Shown here piece by piece: positions 48,330 to 61,279 of a DNA stretch of 64,000 nt. The translations under genes were made by a program, and so were the position numbers. The notes under the pieces are model-generated. The model worked only from the letters and a program-made list of their open reading frames with translations. It was not told the DNA's origin and made no database searches. Positions within the stretch are counted from its first letter, which is position 1. Each line of letters begins with the position of its first letter. This DNA is from Cavia porcellus (lineage: Eukaryota > Chordata > Mammalia > Rodentia > Caviidae). The stretch is taken from assembly GCF_034190915.1 (NCBI RefSeq), contig NW_026947492.1:17862001-17926000 (forward strand), read 5' to 3'.

Positions 48330-49241
48330 ATGGCTTCACACAATGGCTCTTCAGTGATCGAGTTTGTCCTGCTGGGTTTAACACAACAGCCAGAGCTCCA
48401 GCTGCCTCTCTTCCTCCTCTTCTTGGGAATCTATGTCATCTCCATGCTGCGGAACCTCGTAGGTCTGAATCCTCACCTGCACACTCCCATGTACTACTTT
48501 CTCTTCCACCTCTCCTTCATCGATACTCTTCAGCCATAACTCCTAGAATGCTGATGAGTTTCCTAAATCAAAAACATCATCCCTTATGCTGAGTGCATTG
48601 CTCAGCTCTTTTTCTTTGCTTTCTTTGTAATTGATGAGTGTTATATTTTGACATCCATGGCTTATGACTGGTATGTGGCCATCTGTAAGCCCCTGCTTTA
48701 CAAGGTCATCATGTCCCAGCAGGTCTGCTTAATGATGACAGTGGGTGTGTAAGCAATGGGCTTTATGGGTGCCATGGCCCACACAGGGTGTATGCTGAGA
48801 CTCACGTTCTGTGGCAGCAATATCATCAATCACTGCATGTGTGACATCCCTCCTCTCCTGAGGCTGTCCTGATTGAGCATCTCCATCAGTGAGATAGTGG
48901 TTTTCATTGTGGTGGGTTTCAATGTTACAGGTACCTGTCTTATCATTTTCATTACTTGTACTTTGATTCTCTCCAATATTTTTTGTATCCAGTCTAGAAA
49001 AGGCAGGTCCAAAGCCTTCCAAACCTGCAGCTCTCACATCATTGCTGTTTCTCTTTTCTTTGGAGCATCAGCATTCATGTACCTTAAGCCTTCTCCTGCT
49101 GAGGCTCTGGATCAAGATAAAATATCCTCTGTTTTTTATACCATTATGGAGCCAATGATGAATCCTTTAATCTACAGTTTGAGGAACAAGGATGCCCATA
49201 TTGCACTGGAAAAGACTTTGAAGGAAAGGGTTAGTACTTAA
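48330..49241 (+). pseudogene. Olfactory receptor pseudogene, duplicate of 25245-26177
   Basis: The start [12 protein letters not shown] and end match the intact copy. Lesions visible by alignment are a 15-nt in-frame deletion in TM1/loop (near 48458), a 7-nt deletion near 48527 that shifts the frame to a stop at 48537-48539, a 1-nt insertion near 48571 that restores the frame, TAA at 48750-48752 and TGA at 48870-48872. The TM3 motif reads AYDWY and not AYDRY. The last 122 codons (48873-49241) are open and still OR-like. It cannot make a receptor. The upstream splice acceptor is kept. Confidence 0.96.
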
Positions 49242-51246
49242 ATAGAAGTCATTTTGCTATATGTCATATGAATTAAGTGCAGGTGTTACATAAAGCTATG
49301 GCAAGAATGGCAAGTAACCAAAATATGCAAAGTTTTTAAATTTTAGAAAATTAAATACATACAAATCAGTTCACAAAGCAAAGTAATACAAGTAAGAAGA
49401 CCATAATTATTTTTTAAATAGGATTAACGTGATTTTCTTAGTCTGCCATTCTCCTGCTTATTGAGGTTTTAAGTGGAAATGTGGTACATGATAATAAATC
49501 TAGAAACGGTTATTGTGAAACTTAAATGAGTTCATATCTGAAATTCCTATGCCACTGTACCATGTAGGTAATTATTTTCTTACACTTTAGTTTGGCAATA
49601 TAATTTTAGTTTGGTAAATCTCTGTTGAATGTTCATGGAACATCAGTTTCCAGAGAGTACTTTGCTTTTCAACAACACAGATACTCTAATTTTTGTTCAT
49701 ACTCTAATGTATGAGTTAAAGAGAGGCTGAAGGTTTTCCTCTAACCATAGTTCCTAGAGCAGGAAGGTAAACTATTGAGAGCAGACAGGACAAAGTTCAA
49801 CTGCATTACATGCAGCTTTTAGACACCAGCCAGGAATGACAGTGTAAAGTTGGACTTTGTCTTCTTTAGGAAGCAGCTTACTACAAATGTTAAGCAGCTA
49901 TCTATAGTGGAATTTGTTTGGTTCTTCAAGCATACTTTATAATCATAATTCAACTCCTTCAGGTCAGAGGCTAGTTCTTTGTATTTTCACTTTGATTTTG
50001 TTTTAGAGTTTTATGTAACACAAAATGATGTGGTTTCATGGTCACCAAATGTAGGTGCATCCTGCTTTAGATAATAAGAAATGCAGACTCTGTATTCAGC
50101 GTAAAATTGCAGTAGTGGCGAGACAAAATAAATGTCTTCTACCTCAAAGTCTTAATTGTCTGCACTTAGCTAGTGATGAAATTTAGGTGGCTAGGAGTGA
50201 GAAAGACATAATGAACATAAACACATACATCCAAAATTTGTTCAGTCTTCTCTTAGGATTTGGTGTGCATTAGGTCCAGTTTGAATAAATCTCCCACCCA
50301 AGGGGAAGGGAACGCTCTCTTTGCTTCCTTGAAATAGAAAGTACTCTGAGATTTGATCTTTTGAATTTGAATCAGTGGGTTCAGGTTGAAACAAAAGGTT
50401 ACAGAAACACATATTCAGTATCTCTGTGTTTTTCTCTGTCTCTCTGTCTGTCTGTGTCTCTCTGTTCCTTGAGTGTCATGGTTGATTGACTCATGTTCTG
50501 CTTGATTTAGGTGAGCGGTTCTTAGAGACAAGAGTTTCTTTAATTGAGTTTCAAAATCTAGAAACTATCCATTGGCATGATATCAAAATTATTAGAAATC
50601 TGTATTTGTCAGAGGTCTATCAAGTTGTCCATGCATTTTCTTGAAAACATAACACATTAGTATTATATATGCTTTCTCAAAGCTGCCAGAAATGTATTAG
50701 GACACAGCAATTTAATTAGGGGCAGGTATTAAAATAGCCATGGTATTCATAATTAAAAGGAGTTATTTCTGTTAATGTGAAACGATTTTTAGTTAGAGTT
50801 ATATTTATGACATTCGATTTCTCACGCAAATGCAAAAGAATGGATGGCCAAAGTGCATGTGTGTCTTGTGACCTATCCTACTAAACTGAAAACAAATCAG
50901 AGGGTGAAGTCTCCATGAGAACCCTGGGTGTTGGAAAGGAGTTCTGATCAGGAAGCTCTAGCTTTTGCCTGCTCCATTTTTAGGCTGTGATTCAGAAGAA
51001 AAGAGCATACAGAATCTCCTTTAGCTCTTCAAATCATCCTGGGATTTTCTTACTTTTCTGCAGTGTATACCTACTCTAAGAAGGCAGCTGCGGCAGCTTT
51101 CAGCTTTTTAGTCAGTACCAGCTGCACAGAGAGAGGTACTCAGGCAATGTACTCTATGTGCACTGCACTCAGTCAGTAACCCTCTAAAAAGACGGCTCCT
51201 ACAAGAGCTGAGAGCACGTTTCCGGGCCTTTCAAACTGTGTTCTAT

Positions 51247-51259
51247 CGCCCCCTGGTGG
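51247..51259 (-). promoter_or_regulatory. Candidate CTCF binding site
   Basis: The minus strand reads CCACCAGGGGGCG, matching the core of the known CTCF motif at every position. It sits about 1 kb to the right of the end of copy B and outside the B1 SINE that follows. Binding is inferred from motif alone. Confidence 0.6.
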
Positions 51260-51405
51260 ATACAGACAGTAGTCTGGTGCGAAATGAACTGGCTGGCTGT
51301 AGAGGTCCTCTGGGTAGGACAAAGGCGAGGAAATTTGTTTTACAGTTGGGTTTTTTTTTGTAACTTGAAAGAGGTGATAGTCTCTTTATCAATATTTATC
51401 CACAG

Positions 51406-51518
51406 AATCCGGGAGTGGCAGTACATCCATGGAATCCCAGAACTTTGGGAGACTGAGGCAGGAGCATTGAAAATTGGAGGCCAAGCTGGGTTAACTAGTG
51501 ACAACTTGTCGTAAAATA
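51406..51518 (+). mobile_element. B1-like SINE
   Basis: Forward B1 order: gggagtggcagtacatcc, tttgggagactgaggcagg and gaggccaagctggg. Its A-rich tail runs into the AAT repeat. Confidence 0.75.
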
Positions 51519-51571
51519 AATAATAATGATAATAATAATAATAATAATAATAAAATTAATAATAAAAGCTT
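51513..51571. repeat. (AAT)n microsatellite in SINE tail
   Basis: About 15 AAT-type units, grown from the A-rich tail of the preceding B1. Confidence 0.95.
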
Positions 51572-54500
51572 TTATTAAAGGGCAGTGGTGGAAGCTCAGT
51601 GTGAAGTTTCTAGATTCAGTTCAGTCCCCTGATGGAGGCTGCATTTTCAACCTGCACTTATGTTACACTTCTCAGTTGCTGAAGGGCATCTATAACTGAA
51701 GGAACATAAATTATAAACACATTAGCAAAAAAGAGAGAAGAAATAATTAGTATATTTTCAAACAATAAAAAATATAAGTGATCTATTTTGAACTTTGTCT
51801 TTTCTTTGTTCTGTCTGCATGTGGATTTAACACTGCTTGATTATAGTGGCTTTATGGAGGATTATTTTCCTTTGAAAAAATTTCATTTCTATACCAAGTA
51901 TTTCATAGCTGTATGCATTTGTGATACAAACCATAGTGCTCTGTTATACTTAGTGAAATAGTTACTACACTCAAATTAAAATAGCTATCTGTTTTTGTTT
52001 ATGTAATCAAAATCTACTCTCTTGGCACATTTCCTGTATGTGACACAGTGTTATTAACTACTGTTGTCATGTACAGTAGGTGTCTAAATTTACTTATCCT
52101 AAGTAACCGCAGGTGCGGCCGTTTGGCTTATATCACTCCTACTCTCCATTCTTGAGAGCTACCTTTTAACCGTTTGTATATGTTCAATCTTTAAGGTTTG
52201 ACAAATTAGTGAGAATATGCTGTGTTTTTATTTGTGTGCCTGGTTCTTTTTATTTCTTGTCCTCACACCTGTATTAAGATAAGAATGACAAACGAAGCAT
52301 ATTTTCCTAAGAGTATCTGGAGTTAAAGCAGTCACACGGAGTTTGCCTATGCTCTTTGGTTTGTAACCGTGTTGCAATTGTGTGGGCTGACATGGACTGA
52401 AACAGCATACCAAGGTTAAGGTGGCTAAACTATGTGCTCAACTGACTTATCTTCACTTTGGATCGTATACAAGACAGATTCAAAAAGCAATGCAGACTCT
52501 TCTAAGGAAGATGTGACATTAGAACTATAGCCACAGAAGGAAGGTCTACACTTATGATTGCATATGTGACAGGAAACTAAATTTTGTGAGTCACAAATGA
52601 CAAAAATATATATCCAGGAAGATACAGATAATGTGAATAATACCTTAGCCATTAAAGAAACTGAAATTATAATACAAAACATTTCCCTAGATCCTGTTGA
52701 ACTCCAAACTAGTTGTAGAGAAAAAAAGTATAACATTCACTGAGTTTTATCCTTTTTATCCATAAAACAAGATTTACAAATTGTACCACATCTTTACAGA
52801 AATTCACGCAATTAAATGGCATGTAAGAATGCATTTATGTAAGTACCAGTTCTGTATAAGTGAGGGGAAATTAGGAACCGAACAACCTCACAATTTGCAC
52901 AGCCTTTTGCTTCAAGTGAAACCAAAAGGCTGAAGCAGTGTTATATGTTGCTTAATCAGGGGGCACGTTCTGAGAAGTGTGACTGTCAGACAGAGCACTT
53001 ACACTAGCTGATGGCTGCAACATGACCTAGTGAGATGATCTTACGGGGCCTTGAATACTTGGCCCATCACTGGCCAAAATGTCATTAGTATTGACTACTT
53101 TATATGCTGTTTATAGTATAATAAAACTACATTTTTCCCTTGAAAGAAGAGTTTATTTCTACACACAACTCCTTAGTATGTAGAAGGTGTTAGATATCAT
53201 CTCGTGTCCTAAAGTTACATACTTGTGCCTACTTCAGATGAGTGACTGTTGAGGTTACAACAAAGATAACAGAATGACTGAATCTCTCTTTCCAGCCATG
53301 AGAATGAAACAAGTGCCTCCACAGGAAAAGAGCAGATCTTTGGACGTATATGCCAGTGTTTGTTGTGCATACTAATGGAACGGACTTTAGTTCAATAATA
53401 GAAAAGAGTTAAAGACATCACTTATGTGTGGTGATAGATACTAAGAATAATTTAGATTCAATGCAACTAGACTTATACTGATTTGAATATATACCATGGA
53501 AAATTAAAGTTTTAGCATGCACATGTATCCTCATACAATTAAAATCTATGATGTTTATGACTGAAACTTACTTTTGCTTAATGATGAAGTCAATATTTTC
53601 TAAGCAGTTGAGAGAAACAACACAACTTTATAATTCTCTCAGAGTTCCTGACCTCCTGAGAGCTCAATTAAGGCACTGAGGTCTCCTTTTTGTAGCTTAG
53701 TCCTTGAAGAGGAGTCTTGGGTCTCAGAATCTAGCTTATTTTGAGTCTAAGAACATAACAGAGAAGAGACTGGATATGACACATTATGGAGGATGGACGG
53801 TGGGAAAATGCACGTTTAATAATATATTTAAAAAGCCTTCAAATCACAAAAATTGAGAAACCCGGATGAGTCGTTTGTTTCTAAGGTGAGTGGGAAATCC
53901 CCAATCAGTTATAGCTTTTACCACATTTCCATTACTCCAGCTTTGGGCAATGGAAGTCTATCTCTTTAGTTATTTAGCCCCTTTAACTTGATCCCCTCAA
54001 TGTCACAATTGTGCACGTATGTTTAAGTGTTCATGGGTTGTGCTGAGCTCCAGTTCCTACTGATATTTGCCATCTGTACTCAGTATTATATGGCTCACTA
54101 TAAGAGGCCTGTTTCTGACCTGAAATTTGCCATTTCAAGAAACTTGGTTTCCATTATCTACTTCCCATACTGGTTTTTGTTCATTCATAAAATATGTGTA
54201 CAGTGGTTTCAGAAGTGTCAACCTGCATCTGTATGGGAAATGACTCATCGGCAACTTTATCAAATGGGGTGAATGGTTACACAGTCTGTATTTGGCTTTA
54301 ATCCTACAACTAAACTCATTTACAAAGCTTTCTAGGTCAACACCTTTCATGCTCAGTCCTTTAGGTGAGGTTATGCCATAAAACAACATGAAAACTCCAA
54401 AGAACAATTTCCACTAATAATTGCATACAATCAACTAGTTCTCCAAGGCTTACATAAAAGAAATGGATTTAAATATTTCAGAAATAATTTTGGTATAAGA

Positions 54501-56917
54501 AGTTGCTGTCATTAAAGCCTGCTAGAATCATGTGTGCTAAGTCTTTAATTCCTTCAGCCAAATGGCTGCTAACAGCTCAAAACACCCAGACAACTATACA
54601 TGAGTGAGCTAATGAGAATGTTACAGACAGGATGAAAAAACAAAATCCCTAGTGAGAAGAACTCTTGAGGTAGCACCCATCTCTTTATTTTTATGATCAC
54701 TCCAATTTGCAAACTCTTCATAAAGATGGCATCATGTTATCCTCAACCCCTTGGGTGGTGTTATAAAGGAAACGTGAGAGGCCCTGTCACCTTTAATTCA
54801 CAGTATGTATATCAGTTGTTCAGACCTTGGGATCTGCCTTTTGATCCACTAAGAAAAAGTGTGCTCAGGAGTCTCTGTTTGGAATTCATACCAACAACAT
54901 CATCCAAAGTTCTCTCCCTTAGAAAGCAGTTATTCTAAACTCATGTGTGATCCAGCCTGAGGTTTCTGAGCAGAGAAAGAGTATGTGAACTGTGTCTTTC
55001 AACCTCAGAACATCAAAGATGTTTCACAATACCAGTGCAGGATGTCCTAGAACCCCCTGAAAAGCACTACTTACACATTGCTGTAACATAGCTGGTGACA
55101 CAATATTCTTTTTCATAATTTGACACATGTAACTTTAATGGTCCTGGGGTTGTGGTAATGTGTCAGAATGCACTCTCACCAAATTTAGCTTCACTCTCAT
55201 AGAAAGCACACAGCAAATTCAGTCTTAGTTTGTCAGGTTGAAAGTAGGTGTAAATTAGTTTTTTTATAAATCTTCAACTTCCTGGGTAATTTTAATGTAT
55301 AACCCACCATGCAGACATATAACCTGCTCTCCTCCAGGTATCCAAATTTGGCACAACCCCTTAGATGCAGTTTATTTCATGCACCTGTAAATTTTCTTAT
55401 TTTGGACACTCTTTTAATGAATACTTTGAAATTATTTGGGTGTTCTGATGTATTTTCCTGGATCCATATTTTCTGAACATGAAAACCTGATTTCAGTGCT
55501 TCATAATTTGAATATTGTGAAAAATAGGCTGGTTCATTCTTATTCTTCCAGACTCAAGCTTTTCTGAAAAACCTTCATTTACCTCCTTTCTAAACTAGCA
55601 CCAGAGCAGCTGTGTTCCTGTGTACCCTCCCAAGCATGGCATCCATCACACTGTCCAGTGTCTCTTTCCCTTATAAACTGTAATACTCTGGAAAGCATAG
55701 ATTCTGTATAATTTATCTCTCACTTCTCAACACCCACAGCAAACTATTTTCCTTAAACTGTTAATTGGATTTTAATATCAGTCCACATGCACAAACAAGC
55801 ATTACTTTCATAGATAAGTATCATTGCATACACATTAACTACAGTTTTCCTGTAAACGGCATGTTTCCTTTTTTTTTATTTTGGCACAATCTAAGTTATT
55901 CACAAAATGCCATTTTTCAATACAAGACTAAATATAAACTATTACAGAAAAGTAATTCAATATTTTTCACTTAGTCATTGGTCTTCAGATGTTCTCTCAG
56001 TTCACCTAACTATGTTAGCCCATGGCTTATCATTACGGCATATCCATAAGGGTCTTCGATAAACTGAGCAAATCCTTGACCAAAATCAGTGTAACTAAGG
56101 ACTATTTCATTCTTTATTCCTTTAATCTACCAAAAACATATTGAAACATAAATTCTGGGCATAGTATAACAATCTCACAGTAGTTTTGGATCATCACTTC
56201 TTACTTTCAAAACTATTTTTCTCCCCAAAAGGAAGCGTAAAGATATGAAATAACGAATGGATCCAGAGGGCAGTGTACTACATGAGATGAGCCAGTTACA
56301 GATGCACAAATGCTGCATGACTGTACTTTTCTAGATATATCTAGCAGTAATCTCAAGAAGCAATTTATTTGTAATTCAGTTTTCCTGAAGATGATTCCTT
56401 GCCTGATTTTTACAGCTAAGACTTCAATTATAATGCAGAAAGAGGATAGGGAGTGAACATCTTGTGTTGTTGGTTACATAAGAGAAAATCTTCCAGCCTT
56501 TCAACACTAAGTATTGTGTGCTTTTATTTTGAATGCTACTCCACTGTTATTCACTTTAACAATGAATTGTACTTTCTCTGCAGAACAGAGGGGATTACAC
56601 TTTAGGCAGGGAAGGCTACAGGGTCATTCCATCAAAGTTATCCTAACAGTCCTTTGGATGTTCGTGGGCTGGAATACAACTAATAGCCATGCAGACAGCA
56701 TGAGGCACAGCTAGAACTGAACACTATATGGTGATTACTGACATGTCCCATGTGTCTGGGATTCCAAGGTCATTGGCAATCAACAAAGAAGGAAAGCTGG
56801 AAGAGACCTGGAAGTATCTGGTTGAAAAGAACAGGGTTGCACTTTCTTGTTTCATGGGATAGTAAATGCCAGCATCAAAATTTGGCTGTTCATTGTAAGT
56901 AGAATTCCTAAAGGAAA

Positions 56918-57856
56918 ATGGGAGAAGTAAATCACTCCACCGTGACTGACTTTATCCTCGCTGGCTAAGAGAAACCAGAACTCCAGCTGCCCCTCTTCCT
57001 CTTCTTTCTAGGAACTTATGTGACCATAGTGGTGGGGAACCTGGGCATGATCACCCTGAATGGGCTCAGTTCTCCCTTACACACCCCCATGTACTATCGC
57101 CTCAGCAGTCTGTTCTTCATTGACCCCTGCCATTCCACTGTCATCACTCCCAAAATGCTGATGAACTTTGTGACAGTGAAGAACATCATCTCCTTCCTTG
57201 AATGCATGACTCAATTCTCCTTCTTCTGTGCATTTGCAATTTCAGAGTGTCATATGTTGGCTGCATTAGCATATGACCACTGTGTTGCCATCTATCATCC
57301 CTTGCTCTACCATATCACCATGTCTCCTCGAGTTTGCTGTTGGGTGGTAGTTGGGGTGTACAGTGTGGATTTAGGTGGTGCCACATCTCACACAGTCTGC
57401 TTGCTGAGGGTGCTTTGCTGCAAGGCAAATGCAATAAATCATTACTTCTGTGACTTTTTCCAACTTCTGGAGTTCTAGTGCTCGAATACCTCCATCAATG
57501 AAGTAGTAGGTCTGAGCTTCAGTGCTTTTAATGTCTTCATACCTACCCTGGCCATCTTTACTTCCTACATCTTCATTATAGCCAGCATCCTCCGCATTTG
57601 CTCCACGTCAGGCAGGTCCAAAGCCTTCAGCACCTGCAGCTCCCACATCTTAGCAGTTGTTGCTGTATTCTTTGGTTCTGCCACGTTCATATACATGCAG
57701 CCCTCATCAGTCAGTTGCATGGACCAAGGGAAAGTGTCCTCTGTGTTTTACATCATTATTGTACACCTTCTAAACCCTCTGATCTACAGCCTGAGGAATA
57801 AGGATGTAAAAGTTGCCCTGAATAAGATTCTTGAGAAAAACTTTCTTAGGAAATAA
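56918..57856 (+). pseudogene. Olfactory receptor pseudogene, family 8-like
   Basis: A single reading frame runs from ATG to the natural stop over 312 codons and carries OR landmarks throughout: GNLGM in TM1, SPLHTPMYY, a TM3 end reading AYDHC where AYDRY is expected, KAFSTCSSH before TM6 and [11 protein letters not shown] in TM7. Two in-frame stops break it: TAA at 56966-56968 (codon 17, at the GLT position of the N-terminus, where one codon also seems lost) and TAG at 57476-57478 (extracellular loop 2). There are no frameshifts. The loss of the DRY arginine agrees with relaxed selection. The small number of lesions suggests recent inactivation. It is not a member of the duplicated pair; it reads most like OR8D/OR8G-type receptors, though I cannot fix the subfamily. 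Confidence 0.95.
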
Positions 57857-59059
57857 ATATTGTGCTTTAGCAAAAGTATATTTTCTGTAATATTATACAG
57901 AAATAGTCTAAGGTTATCCATTTGTGCCCATAAGTCATATACTTATCGCTTTTGTATGGTTATTTAGAAGAAAGATGTCAGAGGTAGGGCTGAATTCACA
58001 AGATTTGAAATATATGGCCTGTATCACCTCTAGAGATTTTAAACATCCTCCATAACAGTTGTTTACATTTTTACATTGGGAACACGGGTCTTTTCAGGTC
58101 AAACTTGTTTACCGTAATTCTTGTTATATGTATGGTAGCAGGTGTTCATGTTCTCTTATACACATAAAATGTCACACTAAATTTCTTGGCAAATATTTAT
58201 GGAATTATTATATCCATCATAAATGTACCCGTTTGGAATACTTCAGGTATGACCTATGCATCTTACCAAGTGTGTAGAACTATAAGGAGGAACACAGACC
58301 GACAATGGGTGATAAGGTGGCTCCTAATCACGAAGAGTTACTAGTAGTGTTGATGATATGCACAATAACAAAAAAATTGGTATATTAAGCATATTTTGAC
58401 ACATATTTTGTAACTTTTCTTTCCATAGTTTTGGGATTTTGCCACCACCTCTACTTGCTGATAAGTCTCTCAATATTTTTCTTACTCCACAGATATCCAC
58501 ATCATAGCATTTCAAATTTAGAAGTGACATTTTTATATTGACATTATTTATTACATGCCAAATTTAAAGCTGGGCAAAAATTTCTAACTGATGAAAAGCA
58601 TCATTTTATCTCAAAATTACTGTTTTAGAAAAAAATGGATATCTTTTTTGAAGAGGTAAAGGAGATTTCCCATTCATAAATGTATTTGTCATAAATGTTC
58701 TTTTTCTTGAAGATAACACCTCCTCCCGAGAGGCTGTTGTTCCCATCAGTCAGACTCAGTGTCTCTGTGGCATCTGTGTGTTGCTTAGCTTCTATGACTT
58801 CTCTTTCTGCAAAGCAGAATCAGAAAGATGTTTCTAATCCATGTCTAGAATAGCTTCTCAGACTCTTGGATGTGAAATGTTTCTGCTTTGTGTTAAATTC
58901 ACTTCTAGGGGATGTATGGTCTTTGTCTACTTTCTGATATAAGTCATAGTATTCACAGCGAGCTGAATTAAGGACACACTGGAGAGTATCTCCAAATAGC
59001 AGGGCACCATTCTACACCTTTCTCCGTTGTGTTGTGTGTTGTGATCTGCTGTACAGCTA

Positions 59060-59272
59060 AGTACAGTGGTTTTCCTCTCTCCCTCCTTCTTAGCTCTCTC
59101 CTTTTTTCCCTCCTTCCCTTCTTCTCTGATCTTCTGTTGCCTCCCTCCCATCCCTTTTTTACTTCCTTCCTCCTTTCCTTTCTTATTGTACACCTCACTC
59201 CTTTCCTTATTTTCTCCTCCTTTGTCCTCTCCTTCTTTTCCTTCTACTCTTCTTTTGCTGTATTTCTTTTTC
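59060..59272 (-). repeat. Long purine tract (pyrimidine on plus strand)
   Basis: More than 200 bp of nearly pure C/T on the plus strand, mainly CCTT and CTTTTC mixtures. It abuts the 3' end of the minus-strand ID-like SINE at 59273 and is best read as its expanded GA-rich tail. Confidence 0.85.
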
Positions 59273-59365
59273 CTTTTTATAGCACTGGGGATCAAACTGA
59301 GCATGTTTCCTATGCTAGGCAAATGCTCCACTACACAGCTACTTCTCCAGTCCTGTTTATTGACT
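59273..59365 (-). mobile_element. ID-like SINE
   Basis: The plus strand shows actggggatcaaactgag (B-box side), then ctaggcaaatgctccact, then acttctccagtcc (5' end). The tail extends left into the purine tract. Confidence 0.8.
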
Positions 59366-59479
59366 GACTTTATTTTTGCTGCAGGTTCTTGGTAAGTTGC
59401 CCATGCCTGCCTTGAACTTGAATTCTCCTCTCTTGCACTACCAGTTAGATGAAAATGCAGGCTTGAGCCTCCCCACTCA

Positions 59480-59735
59480 GCTTCTTCTTCCCCTCTTCTT
59501 TCTCCCCTTCCTTATGCTTTATCATCTTTTTAACCTTTCCTATCTCCTCTTCATTTTTCTTTTACTTTCGCCTCCATTTCCTCTTCCTCTTCCTCTTGTT
59601 CTATTTCTCCATCTCTTTCTTCCCTTTCCTCCTCCTGATTTCCCTCTTTCTCATAATTTTTGTGATCTATATATGGAACCGAGAGTCTCAATCTGTCACT
59701 AAAAGTGTTGTACCATTGAGCCACATCCCCAGTCC
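59480..59735 (-). mobile_element. Second ID-like SINE with long purine tail
   Basis: The body at about 59668-59735 reads gaaccgagagtctcaatct and gagccacatccccagtcc on the plus strand. The C/T-rich tract at 59480-59667 is its tail. It repeats the arrangement of the SINE about 370 bp to the left. Confidence 0.7.
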
Positions 59736-60736
59736 ATTTATTCGTCTTTAATCCAACATGAGAATTTCAAATACAGTGAGTTGCATTTTAAAGTAATCTG
59801 TCTCATCCAACTGGCATAACAATTCTTACTTTGTGCTACATTTTTATCAAATGTGTTGTCTTTGTCTTACCCTGTAAATCCAGAACATCCACTAAGAGGC
59901 AGAGAAAGGAAGCTTTCTGCTCAATAAAAACTGGAAGAATTCTTGTTTTTTTATATATTAGGGAATGAGTTCTTATTTCCGTTGTCTATTTCATTATCCT
60001 ACAAAAATCTGTATGTGTGCATTCAACATGAATAAAAATATACAGGATATATATTTGTGAAAATTATAATTGATAATGCATATGTCACAGAATAGTGTAT
60101 TAATATTTCTTAGTTATGCTTTACAAGGTTTATACATATGCAATATTTATTTACTCATTCTAAGCATTAAATGTGCAGCATATAGAAAATTTCTGTGTTA
60201 CCTGATGACTGAAATGACTACAAGTAAACCTTTTAAAATATTTATGTATCACTAAACTTGCTTAAAATATTTAAAGTAAAATATGTAAAACATCTCTCAT
60301 ATTTAAATAACTGCAGAAAGATACATTATTAAAATATTAGTGTATATGTCATATAGATTAAAAAATACATGAGGAGCTCTACTGGAAGAAAAAAGAAGAT
60401 TTTAAGAAGCAGAGCTACTATGCTAGACTAAAAAGGAAAAATATATAAGACTTTCATAATACCATTAGACAAGGGCACTTGTAATTAAAAGCTTCCATAA
60501 CTGAACACAAAAGATCAAATATATTTTACCTCTAGGCACTGTGATAAACTAAATAATGTTTTCACATGGATTTGTCTTTCATTTTTCTGACACAACTATG
60601 CATTAATTTGCAACAGAAAAGAGTTTCTCTTTCTCAGATATGAACAGGATAACAGACACTAGATATTTTTGTCTTCTGTATTCATTAGAATTAGTTTTGG
60701 CTGTACAAACCATGAGTATAAATGCACAAACATGCG

Positions 60737-60761
60737 CACACACACACACACACACACACAC
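60737..60761. repeat. (CA)n microsatellite
   Basis: About a dozen uninterrupted CA units. Confidence 0.95.
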
Positions 60762-61279
60762 TGCAACACACATACCTTTTTAAAATTGTTGATCTACTGC
60801 ACTATATGTGTCTTCAATGTTTTTTTTTCTCAAGAAAGGACTCTAGATTCTTTCTTCATCTCCAACAGTTGGAAATAACCCAAAAATATAAGGATTGAGA
60901 CTTGAAGTGTCTCTTGACAATAGATGCTTATATTTGTGTCTCTTTTAGAAGAACTTTTGTCACATAGATAAATTTAACTCCAAAATAATTTGAGAAACTG
61001 CATGGTGATCCTATATGTTTATATATCAAACTTAAACACAGGACAATTTTTACTGAGGAAGAAAGGGAAAATGAATGAATTTCATAAATAGCTAATTGTT
61101 ACTTCTACATGTTCTAGTATTCTATTGACATCGATTGCTATTATCATGTCTAGATTTCAACTTTTAGATTTAGTGTTGTATCTAAAAATAATAGTTTTAT
61201 ATGTGATTAAGATAAAGCTTGTATAAAAGAAATATGTGATATTTTAGTAACTGTTAAGAGCTGCTTCCAAGATGCCTGT

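Larger units (their letters stand above)
33850..50255 (+). repeat. Segmental duplication, copy B
   Basis: This is the direct-orientation partner of 6160-27200 at a spacing of about 27.7 kb. It contains a private LINE-1 (43310-45163) and lacks the provirus of copy A. Subtracting the LINE-1 and one target duplication gives about 14.5 kb, matching copy A without the provirus. Its OR is a pseudogene. Apart from repeats and that pseudogene I see nothing coding in this interval; apparent frames shared with copy A are disrupted differently in each. Confidence 0.9.
50256..56917. other. Gene-free interval right of copy B
   Basis: It holds a CTCF-like motif, one B1-like SINE and an AAT repeat, listed separately. 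From 51600 to 56900 I found no gene, SINE or LTR I could name. The open frames are below 105 codons and not protein-like. Confidence 0.55.

Noticed and set aside
48203..48592. 129-codon plus-strand frame over the start of the OR pseudogene
   Set aside because: It is an out-of-frame shadow of the OR pseudogene and its upstream sequence.
59029..59702. Three overlapping frames of 108-112 codons rich in Ser, Leu, Phe and Pro
   Set aside because: They come from the pyrimidine tracts of SINE tails, which give S/L/F/P-rich translation in every frame.
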